Below are positions 8,396 through 17,209 of a DNA stretch of 36,039 bases, piece after piece (position 1 is the first letter of the stretch; each line of letters starts with the position of its first letter). The notes under the pieces were generated by a model. That model did no database searches and was not told where the DNA came from. It saw nothing but the letters and a program-made list of their open reading frames with translations. Source of the DNA: Bacteroidaceae bacterium (GTDB lineage Bacteria > Bacteroidota > Bacteroidia > Bacteroidales > Bacteroidaceae); NCBI GenBank assembly GCA_017461345.1, contig JAFTYP010000030.1, positions 1 to 36,039 on the forward strand, in the 5' to 3' direction. Made by a program: the position numbers and the translations under genes.

Positions 8396-8764
8396 TTATT
8401 GTCCGATATTGACGGGTCGGTTGTTGATAAAGTAGTGTCCTCTGGGCAATCCGCTCAGCCAGTTGGTGCCTTTATTGAGGCGCGCTGTGAGATAGAGTAC
8501 TCCGCTGCGTGTGTAGATGGGCAGGAGTTGGTCGTGGTCGCTTTGGATGCGAACGGCTCGTCCTGTTACGGTTATTTGTATAGGGTAAGCGGAGGTGCTC
8601 ATTTTGCCACCGGATGGCATTTCGAGCGACACAAATGGTACGACCAGTGTGTCGGGCTCATGCTGTCTGCGCACCTTGCGTTTGCGTACAGCACCATCTG
8701 CCGGCCAGCAAAAGCAAGCAGCCAACAAAAGCAAGCAGATTCGTCGTATGGTTGTCTTCAACAT
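8396..8764 (-). CDS. Small secreted protein of unknown function
   Basis: 122 residues from the ATG at 8764, chosen because it opens a signal peptide (basic MLKTTIRR, hydrophobic ICLLLLAACF, then PADGA). The frame is also open to an ATG at 8791, but that ATG lies inside the promoter -7 element (8789-8796) and so is unlikely. The mature part has a basic patch and then a compact beta-rich domain with PIQITVTGRAVRI and a conserved-looking end (TRSGVLYLTARL, GLPRGHYFINN). Its size and layout resemble short DUF3244-like proteins of Prevotella, but I cannot assign a family. It is the first gene of the minus-strand run, 41 bases before glsA. Confidence 0.65.
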   Translation of the reverse strand: MLKTTIRRICLLLLAACFCWPADGAVRKRKVRRQHEPDTLVVPFVSLEMPSGGKMSTSAYPIQITVTGRAVRIQSDHDQLLPIYTRSGVLYLTARLNKGTNWLSGLPRGHYFINNRPVNIGQ

Positions 8765-8788
8765 GAGCCGTTTCCTCTTTACAAGCGA

Positions 8789-8820
8789 CAAAATTAAACA
8801 ATTCCAAGCAAAATGACAAA
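8789..8820 (-). promoter_or_regulatory. Promoter for the minus-strand run beginning with the small secreted protein
   Basis: On the minus strand TTTG (8817-8820), a 20-base spacer and TAATTTTG (8789-8796) match the Bacteroidetes consensus. It sits 24 bases before the ATG at 8764. No other clear promoter is seen down to 547, so it may serve several or all of the eight genes. Confidence 0.7.
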
Positions 8821-9121
8821 TAATAGCACAAGAAAAAAGGCGATTTGTTTAACTTCCGCAAGTTCGCATTACAAGGGGCGTAAAACACACCGAATGGGAG
8901 GCAGTTTCACACGGCGCATCGCACAGAACAGCCTCATCCGAGAGCGTGCTTCTTGACGCTAAAGAGGCTATACTTTTCACCGCAGATTGAGAACTTCACA
9001 AATGCAAAACGAGAGATTTTTAACCCAGATAAAACTTCTCACCTCATGGCGGAAAAGGTTCCATAATGCGTGTTTAACATTATTTAACCCTATACACAAG
9101 AGACCATGTTTAGATAAGTCG
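8821..9121. other. Intergenic region between divergent genes, no gene seen
   Basis: About 300 bases between the minus-strand promoter at 8789-8820 and the -7 element at 9122. No convincing small ORF, hairpin terminator or repeat unit was seen. An A/T-rich part (about 9065-9120) precedes the protease gene and could hold an operator. Confidence 0.5.
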
Positions 9122-9129
9122 TAACTTTG
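9122..9129 (+). promoter_or_regulatory. -7 element of the C10 protease gene
   Basis: TAACTTTG at 9122-9129 is an exact TAnnTTTG. No TTTG lies at the expected 19-20 bases upstream (that position reads AGAG), so the promoter may be weak or need an activator. The leader to the ATG at 9161 is about 25 bases. Confidence 0.6.
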
Positions 9130-9160
9130 TACAAGACTACACCTTTTAAATCATAAACAT

Positions 9161-12100
9161 ATGAAAAACAATCGACTTATTTTATTTGTTTTGAATTTCC
9201 TGCTTGTTTTAACAGCACATGCCGATCCCATCAGCCGCGAACAGGCACTGAAATTAGCAGAACAACACCTGAAGGACAAGCCCGGAAGCAACATCTTGTC
9301 CCCAATCACAAGTTCCCGCCGACTGGCACGAAGCAAGAGTGCAGAACAGGATAAACAGATGCCGTACTATGTCTTCGACAGAGGTCAGAACCAAGGCTTC
9401 GTTATCGTACCCGGTGATGACAGTTACGGAGAAATCATCGGCTATACCGAAGAAGGCTCTTTCTGCTACGACTCACTACCACCACATATGCAGAACTGGC
9501 TCGACGGCCAAGCAGAATACATCAACTACCTCATGGAAAACACCGACAAAGCCCGGCAGCAGAAAAGCAACAGGAAGCGCGTCGCAATTCATGCCAGCAT
9601 TGAGCCCATGGTGACAACAAAGTGGGGACAAGGATGGCCCTACAACAACGAGTGCCCTATCTACTTCGGCGAAGGACGCTCCATCACAGGCTGTGTGGCC
9701 ACCGCAATGGCACAACTTATGTACTACCAGCGCGAAAAGTCCGTCAAAGAGGTGCAGGCCGATATACCAAGTTATACGCTGACGAACGACCAAAAGGGCA
9801 CCATGACGGTTGAAGGCATACCTGCTGGCTCGCCCATCGACTGGGACAATATGCTGGACACCTACAGCAACAGTTCCAGCGAAAAGAGTTGTCTGGCCGT
9901 CGCACAACTGATGCACTACTGCGGCGTATCACTCCACATGGGATACTCCCCTGGAGGCTCGGGAGCATCGACAAGCAGAGTGCCTGGCCCGCTGAAAGAC
10001 TTTTTCGGATATGGTGACAATCCGCGTACCGTCTGGGCACACTACTACAACGACGAAAACAACTGGGACGAAATCCTCTACCGCGAGTTGGAACAGCGAC
10101 GCCCCTTCCAGTTAGCCGGACACACACAAGAAGGAGCCGGACACTCTTTCCTTTGCGATGGCTATAAAGATGGCCTTTATCATATCAACTGGGGATGGAA
10201 CGGCGGCAGCGATGGCTATTTTGCCCTTAAGACAATGAATGGATGGTCCTTCTCGCAGTGTGCCATCATCAACTTTGAACCTGATGACTTCTCAGCACTT
10301 GAACTGAAGATTTCCAATCAGATGACCAAACAAATCTGTCTGGACAACTGGGACAGCAACGGCGACGGCAAGTTTACTTATGGCGAGGCTGCTGCCGTCA
10401 CAGACCTCGGAGAAGCCTTCCGTGGAAAGACATTAACTGCCTTCAATGAGTTGTACTACTTCACATCAGTTACTTCGATACCCGACAACGCCTTTAACGG
10501 TTGTGTTCGCCTCTCCTCTATCCGCTTGCCCAAAAAGTTGGAAAGCATCGGCGCAGAAGCCTTCGGCGGATGTAGTGCCCTGAAGACGCTTGCTCTTCCC
10601 GACGGCATCAACGCTATTGGCGACGGGGCCTTCAATGGCTGCAACAGTTTGGAGAACTTGAGGTTGCCCGTCAACATTACCCGCATAGGGGCACGAACCT
10701 TTGCAGATTGCCAGACATTTACTTCGACAACCATCCCTATCTGCGTCACCTACATCGGCGATGGTGCTTTCAGTGGCTGCACAGGCCTGCAGTCCATCAC
10801 CGTCAAGACCGAGCGGCCCCAGAACCTGCAACTGGGCGAAGACGTCTTCGCCGGAGTGGATAAAACCCAGGCCGTACTGAACTTTCCACAGGGACAGCAT
10901 GAATACTTTACCACGGCAGAGCAGTGGAAAGACTTTACGAATGTTAATGAACAGCGCACGCTCTCGCAGGGAGTGTTCGCACAACTTGCCCAAGGAAAGC
11001 GTTACTATATATATAATGTAGGTACAGGACGTTACCTGACGCACGGCGAGGCGTACGGTACGCAAGGCGTCGTTGCAGAAACGAACTCTCCCATGCGCTT
11101 CGAGTTCCGCAAGAAGACAAACATGGCAGAGGATGAATACTATCTCTATTCGGCCGATTCGCCCAACAAGAACAACCGAATCTTCTTCCGCTCCACGACC
11201 GACCCCAATGTGGGCGAGGGCATCAGGACCTGCTTCGTGGACGGAGCCGCTACCCGCCTAAACGAAACCGGACAGCCTGCCAACTGGCAGATAAAACTCG
11301 TGGAGGGCCAAGACAGAGTCTATACCATCCAATGCTCTGAAGGTACGGCCGATTACCACGATGGCTGGTATCTCGGCGTACAACCCGGGCATGAGAGCAA
11401 TGCCACATATCCGACCTACGGAGTTTACTTTGACATTCCTTATGACCAGTTCCCATTGAACTGCCAATGGATGCTTGTGGAGATTACAGAGAACTCTCTT
11501 CTCTACACAAAATATGCCTCTCAGTTGGACAACCTTATTTCGATTGCCGGGAACCAGAATTTCGACGCATCGCACGAGAAGGTGGTTTATGGCAACACCA
11601 GCAGTTCGCTTTCCGAATTGCAACGTGCCTGCTACCACTTGCGCGCTAAACTTGGTTTCATCAACTTCGAGGATGAGGCGTTCCGAGACATCATTCTGGC
11701 AAGATTCGACGGCGACGCCAATAAGGAGATATCACAAGAGGAGGCTGCCGCAGTTAAGCAGTTCCCGGAGAAATTGTTTACCGGCAACAAGGAAATCACA
11801 TCGCTGGCTGACCTTAAGCACTTCACCGGCTTGATGGCCATCGACAAGGAGAGTTTTAACAACTGCTCGAATGTCTCGGAGATTACGTTGCCCGAGAACA
11901 TCGAGACGATCGGCGTCCGCGCGTTCACTGCCCAGCCCAAGGTAACGAAAATCATACTTCCTTCGCGCGTCACATCCATAGGCAGCAGAGCCTTCTACAA
12001 CAGTATTGCCCTGAGGGAACTCTATCTTCCTGTGGCCGACCCCTCGGAGATCAATATCAACGAGGCTGCCTTCAATTTCGGAAACAGCGAAGGCAATCCT

Positions 12101-13921
12101 CTGAGCGACTGCATCCTTTATGTGCCATTCGGCAGTAAGAAACTCTATGAGGAGGCTGATGTTTGGTGCAAATTCACCGACATACGCGAATACCGCGTGC
12201 CGGAATTGCCCGAATTCTCTACGCCTCAGGTCAACACGGACTACTACATCTACAATCTCGGCACAAAGAAGTTCATCACACGCGGCGAGTCGTGGGGTAC
12301 GCAGGCAGTGGTCGGCACGTCACCTCTGACATGGCAACTGCGGCGTCAGAGCAACATGATGCCTGGAGTTTACTACTTCTACTCCGAAGATTTGACGGAC
12401 CGTCCTAAAAAAGCCTGGGGCAGAGTAACCACCGACCGCAACATCGGCGACGGAAAGTCCACGTTCACAGATACCGACATCAATGTTCATTCTTACTGGG
12501 CTGTCAACCCTGTCGACTCACTCGACAATGTTTATACTTTCCAGCCGCCCAAAAACAATGCCGACTACGTGCAGGGAGAATATGCCGGTGTTGACCTTCA
12601 GCATGCCTCATATGTCAGCCCGACCTACGGCGTCTATTGGGACATTGACTACCAGGCCAATCCGAAGAACTGCCAATGGGGCTTCATGGAAGTGACGAAG
12701 GTTAAGGCCAGTCGTGCCAAGCAAAGTCTTGGAGAAGAACTGTACAGCCTTATCATGAAGGCTCAGGGCAGCACGGTCGATGCCACGTCCGAGCAGGTTG
12801 TTTACGAAAACCCTGCCAGCACATCGACAGAACTCCGCAGAGCCGTTGTTTCAATGCGTAGGAAACTGCGCCTCGTGCCCTTCGTTGACGAACACGTAGA
12901 ACTGTTCTGCGTCAATACATGGGACGACGATGATGATGGCGAACTGAGTTTCGATGAGGCTGCATCCGTTCAGGATATCGGCATTTCCTTCAAGGGTAAC
13001 ACCTCGCTTACCAGCCTTGAGGACCTGCGCCACTTCACGGGTCTGACCGAGATTCCCGCGGAGGCCTTCCGTGCCAACTCGTCGATGGTGTCCGTCATCC
13101 TGCCGGAGAATGTGACGAAGGCTGGCAAGTATGCTTTTGCGGCTTGCTCGGCACTGAAGTATGTGGCAGCACTCAATGCCACAACCGTAGTGGACATTCA
13201 GGAGGCCACCATGCCTTCCCGTGCCCTCACCGTCTTCGTTCCTGAGAACATGGTTGAGGCTTACAAGGCCGACACCTACTGGCAGAAGTACACCATCCTG
13301 CCCTATACCGGCATTCCTGTCATACAGGTCAGCGATGCCGAGCGCGAGTATGGCCGTACCAATGCGAAGGCTACGTTCGAGGTGACCGGTGCTCCCGTCA
13401 ATGTTGTTCCTGTTGTTTCTGTCAACAACGTTGCCACCCTTGCCACAGGCACTTATCCTATCGGCATCAGCAACATCGACATCATCACCAGCCTTGACTT
13501 GCAGGTGAACGAAGGCACCTTGACTGTGAAACCTGCTCCCGTCACCGTGACGGCCAAATCCTACACCCGACTGGAGGGTCAGCCCAATCCGGAGTTCGAA
13601 TACACCAGAACGTCGCTCCGCAACCGGGAAACGCCCGAAGAGGTATTCCTGCAGATGCCTGTCATCACATGCCAGGCCGATGAGTCCAGTCCTGCCGGCC
13701 AGTATGAGATTGTTGTCAGCGGAGCCGAAGCACTGAACTATGTTTTCACCTACGTCAACGGCATTCTTACCATTGAGGAAGACCCCGACGGCATAGCAGA
13801 CATCGCATCGGACAAGGACGATGAAGGAATGCTCTACGACCTGCAGGGCCGCAAGATAGAGGGCCACAACCTGAAGCGTGGCGTCTATATCAAAAACGGC
13901 AGGAAGTACATCAGCAAATAG
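9161..13921 (+). CDS. Secreted C10 (streptopain/interpain-like) cysteine protease with EF-hand and BspA-type LRR modules
   Basis: 1586 residues. Signal peptide (1-21), inhibitory pro-region (about 22-145), then a C10 papain-like domain. The catalytic pair is C178 in TGCVATAMAQ and H328 in GAGHSF, followed by HINWGWNGGSDGYF. The Cys-His distance of 150 is close to that of streptopain and interpain. After it come three modules, each an EF-hand-like loop (about 396-409, 850-861, 1254-1266) leading into BspA-like LRR_5 repeats (425-560, 880-1005, 1280-1375). The first two are followed by a repeated unit beginning YYIYN.GT (614-830, 1028-1235). An MBG-like beta domain (1455-1540) and a C-terminal segment (1555-1586) resembling type IX secretion sorting signals end the protein. 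It is likely exported and surface-bound or released, for proteolysis or adhesion. Active on its own from the residues seen; substrate unknown. Confidence 0.92.
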   Translation: MKNNRLILFVLNFLLVLTAHADPISREQALKLAEQHLKDKPGSNILSPITSSRRLARSKSAEQDKQMPYYVFDRGQNQGFVIVPGDDSYGEIIGYTEEGSFCYDSLPPHMQNWLDGQAEYINYLMENTDKARQQKSNRKRVAIHASIEPMVTTKWGQGWPYNNECPIYFGEGRSITGCVATAMAQLMYYQREKSVKEVQADIPSYTLTNDQKGTMTVEGIPAGSPIDWDNMLDTYSNSSSEKSCLAVAQLMHYCGVSLHMGYSPGGSGASTSRVPGPLKDFFGYGDNPRTVWAHYYNDENNWDEILYRELEQRRPFQLAGHTQEGAGHSFLCDGYKDGLYHINWGWNGGSDGYFALKTMNGWSFSQCAIINFEPDDFSALELKISNQMTKQICLDNWDSNGDGKFTYGEAAAVTDLGEAFRGKTLTAFNELYYFTSVTSIPDNAFNGCVRLSSIRLPKKLESIGAEAFGGCSALKTLALPDGINAIGDGAFNGCNSLENLRLPVNITRIGARTFADCQTFTSTTIPICVTYIGDGAFSGCTGLQSITVKTERPQNLQLGEDVFAGVDKTQAVLNFPQGQHEYFTTAEQWKDFTNVNEQRTLSQGVFAQLAQGKRYYIYNVGTGRYLTHGEAYGTQGVVAETNSPMRFEFRKKTNMAEDEYYLYSADSPNKNNRIFFRSTTDPNVGEGIRTCFVDGAATRLNETGQPANWQIKLVEGQDRVYTIQCSEGTADYHDGWYLGVQPGHESNATYPTYGVYFDIPYDQFPLNCQWMLVEITENSLLYTKYASQLDNLISIAGNQNFDASHEKVVYGNTSSSLSELQRACYHLRAKLGFINFEDEAFRDIILARFDGDANKEISQEEAAAVKQFPEKLFTGNKEITSLADLKHFTGLMAIDKESFNNCSNVSEITLPENIETIGVRAFTAQPKVTKIILPSRVTSIGSRAFYNSIALRELYLPVADPSEININEAAFNFGNSEGNPLSDCILYVPFGSKKLYEEADVWCKFTDIREYRVPELPEFSTPQVNTDYYIYNLGTKKFITRGESWGTQAVVGTSPLTWQLRRQSNMMPGVYYFYSEDLTDRPKKAWGRVTTDRNIGDGKSTFTDTDINVHSYWAVNPVDSLDNVYTFQPPKNNADYVQGEYAGVDLQHASYVSPTYGVYWDIDYQANPKNCQWGFMEVTKVKASRAKQSLGEELYSLIMKAQGSTVDATSEQVVYENPASTSTELRRAVVSMRRKLRLVPFVDEHVELFCVNTWDDDDDGELSFDEAASVQDIGISFKGNTSLTSLEDLRHFTGLTEIPAEAFRANSSMVSVILPENVTKAGKYAFAACSALKYVAALNATTVVDIQEATMPSRALTVFVPENMVEAYKADTYWQKYTILPYTGIPVIQVSDAEREYGRTNAKATFEVTGAPVNVVPVVSVNNVATLATGTYPIGISNIDIITSLDLQVNEGTLTVKPAPVTVTAKSYTRLEGQPNPEFEYTRTSLRNRETPEEVFLQMPVITCQADESSPAGQYEIVVSGAEALNYVFTYVNGILTIEEDPDGIADIASDKDDEGMLYDLQGRKIEGHNLKRGVYIKNGRKYISK

Positions 13922-13997
13922 CGGAGGAGTCAGCAAGCCCTCCGAGCGGCTCTTGTCGCCCGTAGGGTTTCCTGGCGTACCGACAGATACAAAACGT

Positions 13998-14029
13998 AAA
14001 TAGCCCGGAGCATCGTCCCCGGGCTATTT
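13998..14029 (+). terminator. Hairpin terminator after the C10 protease gene
   Basis: AAATAGCCCGG and CCGGGCTATTT form an 11-base-pair stem around a short loop, 77 bases after the stop codon. The trailing T tract is poor (GCTTG), so it may only slow or partly stop transcription. Array B follows. Confidence 0.6.
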
Positions 14030-14083
14030 GCTTGTATATCATGCAGGTTTTGTTCTTGTTTTACAGGTGTCTGCCAAAAAGAA

Positions 14084-14172
14084 AATAATGGTTAACCATT
14101 ATTGCCAATTAGGTTAAGGATTATTCGAATAATGGTTAACCATTCCGGGCGGAAAGGTTAACCTATTTTTCG
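14084..14172 (+). repeat. 22-bp tandem repeat array B (4 units)
   Basis: Cores GGTTAACC, GGTTAAGG, GGTTAACC and GGTTAACC begin at 14090, 14112, 14134 and 14156, exactly 22 bases apart. The first core is at the centre of a perfect 20-base palindrome, AATAATGGTTAACCATTATT (14084-14103). The last core runs into TATTTTT. It lies between convergent genes (C10 protease and thiL). Confidence 0.92.
14134..14170 (+). terminator. Terminator hairpin formed by the last two units of array B
   Basis: GGTTAACC, an A-A mismatch, TTCC, loop GGGC, GGAA, then GGTTAACC (14134-14163) form a long stem followed by TATTTTT. On the opposite strand the 20-base palindrome at 14084-14103, followed by TTCTTTTT, could end the thiL transcript, giving stops in both directions. 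Confidence 0.65.
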
Positions 14173-14183
14173 CAGGGGCTGTG

Positions 14184-15254
14184 CTATGCCTTCAGAGGGT
14201 TCCAGCCTTGTGCCTTGAGACTGTGTTCGCCGCCGTCGCGAGTGATGAGGGCGCAGCCTTTGTCGGGCTCGGTGATGTAGCCTATGACGCATATGTCTTC
14301 GAGTGCCGAGACGGTGTCGTTCTGTGCGAGTGGCACGGTGAAGAGCAGTTCGTAGTCTTCGCCGCCGTTTAGGGCACAGGTGCTGACGTTCAGGTTCAGT
14401 TCTTCGGCCATTGCAGCAGTCTGGTAGTCGAGGGGCAGACGCTCCTCGTAGATGCGGCAGCCTGTCTGGCTTTGCTTGCAGATGTGCATGAGTTCGCTGC
14501 TCAGTCCGTCGCTGATGTCCATCATGCTCGTCGGGCGGATGCCTGCCTTGCGCAGTGTGGCGACGATGTCGCCCCTTGCCTCCGGTTTGAGTTGACGTTC
14601 AAGGATGTACTCCTTGCCGCTGAAGTCGGGCTGCGCATCCTTCAGCAGTTCCATCTGCTCCTTGCTGCCGCTCTTGCGTGCCTCCGCCACCTGCTCGTCG
14701 TAGATGAGTTTCTCCCTCTCCAGGAGTTGCAGGCCCATATAGGCAGCGCCGAGGTTGCCGCTGACACAAATCAAGTCGGTTGGCTTGGCACCACTGCGCA
14801 GCACGATGTCGTCCGCCCGTGCCTCGCCCAGAGCCGTAATGCTGATGGCCAGTCCGGTCAGGCTTGCCGTCGTGTCGCCACCCACAATGTCCACACCCCA
14901 CTTCTCGCAGGCCAGCCGCATGCCGGCATAGAGTTCCTCCACATCCTCCACCTTGAACTTGCTGCTCAAGGCAAGGCTTACGGTCACCTGGCGCGGCTCT
15001 GCATTCATGGCAAACACATCGCTCAGGTTCACCATCACCGCCTTGTAGCCAAGATGGCGCAAGGGAACATAGGTGAGGTCGAAATGGATACCCTCCATCA
15101 GCAAATCGGTGGTGACCACCGTCTGCATACCCTCCGTAGGAGCCAGCACGGCACAATCGTCGCCAATGCCCCTCACCGTAGTCGCATTCTTCACACTTAT
15201 CTCTTTGGCAAGGCGCTCAATGAGGCCAAACTCGCCCAATTCAGATATTTCCAT
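14184..15254 (-). CDS. thiL: Thiamine-monophosphate kinase
   Basis: 356 residues. Phosphorylates thiamine monophosphate to thiamine diphosphate with ATP, the last step of cofactor synthesis. Visible family signatures are the N-terminal GIGDDCAV (about 29-36; acidic residues bind Mg-ATP), TTDLLMEGIHF (48-58), VNLSDVFAMNAEP and VGGDTTAS (124-131), typical of the PurM/ThiL fold. Length is slightly above the E. coli enzyme. It is the last gene of the sppA-lpxK-punA-thiL run, 29 bases after punA. No other thiamine gene is nearby, so its position reflects the operon rather than pathway clustering. Confidence 0.95.
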   Translation of the reverse strand: MEISELGEFGLIERLAKEISVKNATTVRGIGDDCAVLAPTEGMQTVVTTDLLMEGIHFDLTYVPLRHLGYKAVMVNLSDVFAMNAEPRQVTVSLALSSKFKVEDVEELYAGMRLACEKWGVDIVGGDTTASLTGLAISITALGEARADDIVLRSGAKPTDLICVSGNLGAAYMGLQLLEREKLIYDEQVAEARKSGSKEQMELLKDAQPDFSGKEYILERQLKPEARGDIVATLRKAGIRPTSMMDISDGLSSELMHICKQSQTGCRIYEERLPLDYQTAAMAEELNLNVSTCALNGGEDYELLFTVPLAQNDTVSALEDICVIGYITEPDKGCALITRDGGEHSLKAQGWNPLKA

Positions 15255-15283
15255 CGTAACAATTAATCTTCACACTTCGTTCT

Positions 15284-16096
15284 TCAATCTTCACTCTTCA
15301 CCAGTTCCTCCATGATGGTAGCCATCAGGGGCTGGACAGCAGACGCAGCACGCTGCACCTCCTCATGCGTAACCTTGACAGGCTCGCCAAAGCCGCCCAA
15401 GTCCGTAATGATACTCATGCCAAAGCAACGCATACCACAATGGTTGGCAACAATCACCTCGGGAACCGTACTCATGCCCACGGCATCGGCACCCCACGAA
15501 GCAAACATACGGTACTCGGCCGGCGTCTCGAACGTCGGACCCTGCGTAGCCAGATAAACACCATGTTGCACCTTGATGCCATTACGGGCAGCAATCTCGT
15601 CCGCCCTGGCTATCAGATCGCGGCTGTAAGCCTCGCTCATGTCCGGGAAACGCGGCCCCGGAGGAACATTCGGACCATGCAAAGGATTCTCAGGCATAAA
15701 GTTGATGTGATCCGTAATCACCATCAAATCACCAATCGAAAAAGCAGGATTCATGCCACCGGCTGCATTGCTTACAAAAAGAGTCCTGATGCCAAGTTCG
15801 TGCATCACCCGTACAGGAAACGTCACTTGCTGCATCATGTAACCCTCATAGTAGTGGAAACGACCCTCCATCGCCATAACATCCTTGCCGCCCAGGCGTC
15901 CGAAAATGAGTTGCCCGGCATGCCCCTCCACCGTAGAAACCGGGAAGTTAGGAATATCAGCGTAAGGGATGCAGACAAGTTTCTCAATGCGTTCGGCCAA
16001 CTGGCCCAAACCAGTTCCCAGCACAATCGCCGTCTGCGGAGCATTAGGCCTTCTTTCGCGAAGCCATTCTGCCGTTTCTCTTATTCTCTCGTACAT
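15284..16096 (-). CDS. punA: Purine nucleoside phosphorylase (trimeric, PNP/MTAP family)
   Basis: 270 residues of the low-molecular-weight (trimeric) family, splitting purine nucleosides with phosphate into base and ribose 1-phosphate. Visible are the phosphate-binding GTGLGQLAE (about 27-35), EGRFHYYEG (77-85), SNAAGG (109-114), GPTFETPAE (186-194; E190 aligns with human Glu201) and GMSTVPE (207-213). The residue aligned with human Asn243, which reads the 6-oxo group, is Asp (D232 in SIITDLGG). That change is known to broaden human PNP toward adenosine. The start overlaps the end of lpxK by 53 bases, implying translational coupling. Confidence 0.93.
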   Translation of the reverse strand: MYERIRETAEWLRERRPNAPQTAIVLGTGLGQLAERIEKLVCIPYADIPNFPVSTVEGHAGQLIFGRLGGKDVMAMEGRFHYYEGYMMQQVTFPVRVMHELGIRTLFVSNAAGGMNPAFSIGDLMVITDHINFMPENPLHGPNVPPGPRFPDMSEAYSRDLIARADEIAARNGIKVQHGVYLATQGPTFETPAEYRMFASWGADAVGMSTVPEVIVANHCGMRCFGMSIITDLGGFGEPVKVTHEEVQRAASAVQPLMATIMEELVKSED

Positions 16097-17156
16097 AGTC
16101 TAAAATCGCTTTATCCAGTTTCTCTTTCTCATCACGCATGATGCCAAACTCAACAGGTAACACATAAGTATTCTCCCTCACCTCATCGCAAAAACCCTGC
16201 AAGTGCAGCAAACGGGCCGCATCCTTCTCGGTGGTAATGATGACACGGGGCTTCGGCAACGCCTGAAAAGCCTTCTGAATAACATCAACATCACGGCGGG
16301 AATAGTAATGATGGTCGGGGAAAGAAAGCGGAGTAACGTGCTGAACAAAGCGACGGACATCCTGTTCCATCTGACGAGGATTGCCTATTCCGGTCAGAAG
16401 CAACACATGAGTATTGTCCTTGCGCAACATATCCGGCTCCAAATCACCTTCGCCCCAAAGCCTGCGGAGCGTGCCATAACAGAAAGTGCTGAAGAAAAGT
16501 TGCTGATAAGGTCTGACGTGCAATGCCGAAAGGATAACCCGAAAACCCATCGCATTGATGTGTCGTGGGCATTTCGTAACAATAATCGTCGATGCACGTC
16601 TGCTGGAAGAAGCACGTTCGCGCAACCTTCCTGCCGGCAAAAGGCAGTCGTCCGAGATGATGCGGTGGTAGTCCACAAGCAAAATGTTGTGCCCTGCCTT
16701 CACATATCTATGCTGATAAGCATCGTCGAGGAGTATGACTTCCACGTCTTTCGTTGCCTCATCGGTCATGAGCCGCTCTATGCCTCGCCTCCTGTTGCCG
16801 TCCACGGCAACGTAAACGTCGGGGAATTTTTGTTTGATTTGCCAGGGTTCGTCGCCTATTTCCTCCATGGGAGATGCCATTGTGGCGAGTATATATCCTT
16901 TGGTTCTGCGTTTGTATCCTCTGCTGAGCACTGCCACTCGGTATTTCTTGGCCAGGAGTTTTATGAGATATTCCACGGCGGGAGTCTTTCCTGTGCCGCC
17001 TACTGTGATGTTTCCGACGTTGATGATGGGTATGTCATACGACACGGATGGCAGAATACCTATGTCGAAAAGGGTATTACGGATGTCGATTCCCAGTCCA
17101 TAGAGCCAACTGAGCGGCATCAGCCATCTGCGTATCTGTGTCATGTCGCCTTCCAT
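16044..17156 (-). CDS. lpxK: Tetraacyldisaccharide 4'-kinase
   Basis: 370 residues. Adds the 4'-phosphate to the lipid A disaccharide precursor, the sixth step of Raetz-pathway lipid A synthesis, at the inner face of the inner membrane. The N-terminal amphipathic segment with WLYGLGIDIRN is typical. The P-loop is GNITVGGTGKTP (about 48-59), followed by the SRGYKRRTKG signature (79-88) and a DDAYQHR motif. Its 3' end overlaps punA by 53 bases, and sppA ends 53 bases before it. Codon bias changes within the gene: the N-terminal part is A/C-rich on the coding strand, the C-terminal part G/T-rich, with the turn near 16700-16800. Confidence 0.95.
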   Translation of the reverse strand: MEGDMTQIRRWLMPLSWLYGLGIDIRNTLFDIGILPSVSYDIPIINVGNITVGGTGKTPAVEYLIKLLAKKYRVAVLSRGYKRRTKGYILATMASPMEEIGDEPWQIKQKFPDVYVAVDGNRRRGIERLMTDEATKDVEVILLDDAYQHRYVKAGHNILLVDYHRIISDDCLLPAGRLRERASSSRRASTIIVTKCPRHINAMGFRVILSALHVRPYQQLFFSTFCYGTLRRLWGEGDLEPDMLRKDNTHVLLLTGIGNPRQMEQDVRRFVQHVTPLSFPDHHYYSRRDVDVIQKAFQALPKPRVIITTEKDAARLLHLQGFCDEVRENTYVLPVEFGIMRDEKEKLDKAILDYVRENKRNGRMASRKKA

Positions 17157-17209
17157 CTGTGTTTTTTTGTTTTGGTGTTATGGTATTTGTTTAAGGCTGT
17201 GTTGGGGTT

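Noticed and set aside
8765..9160. Possible small gene or riboswitch in the gap before the C10 protease
   Set aside because: No frame with a credible start and no conserved RNA fold was seen; only promoter elements are supported.
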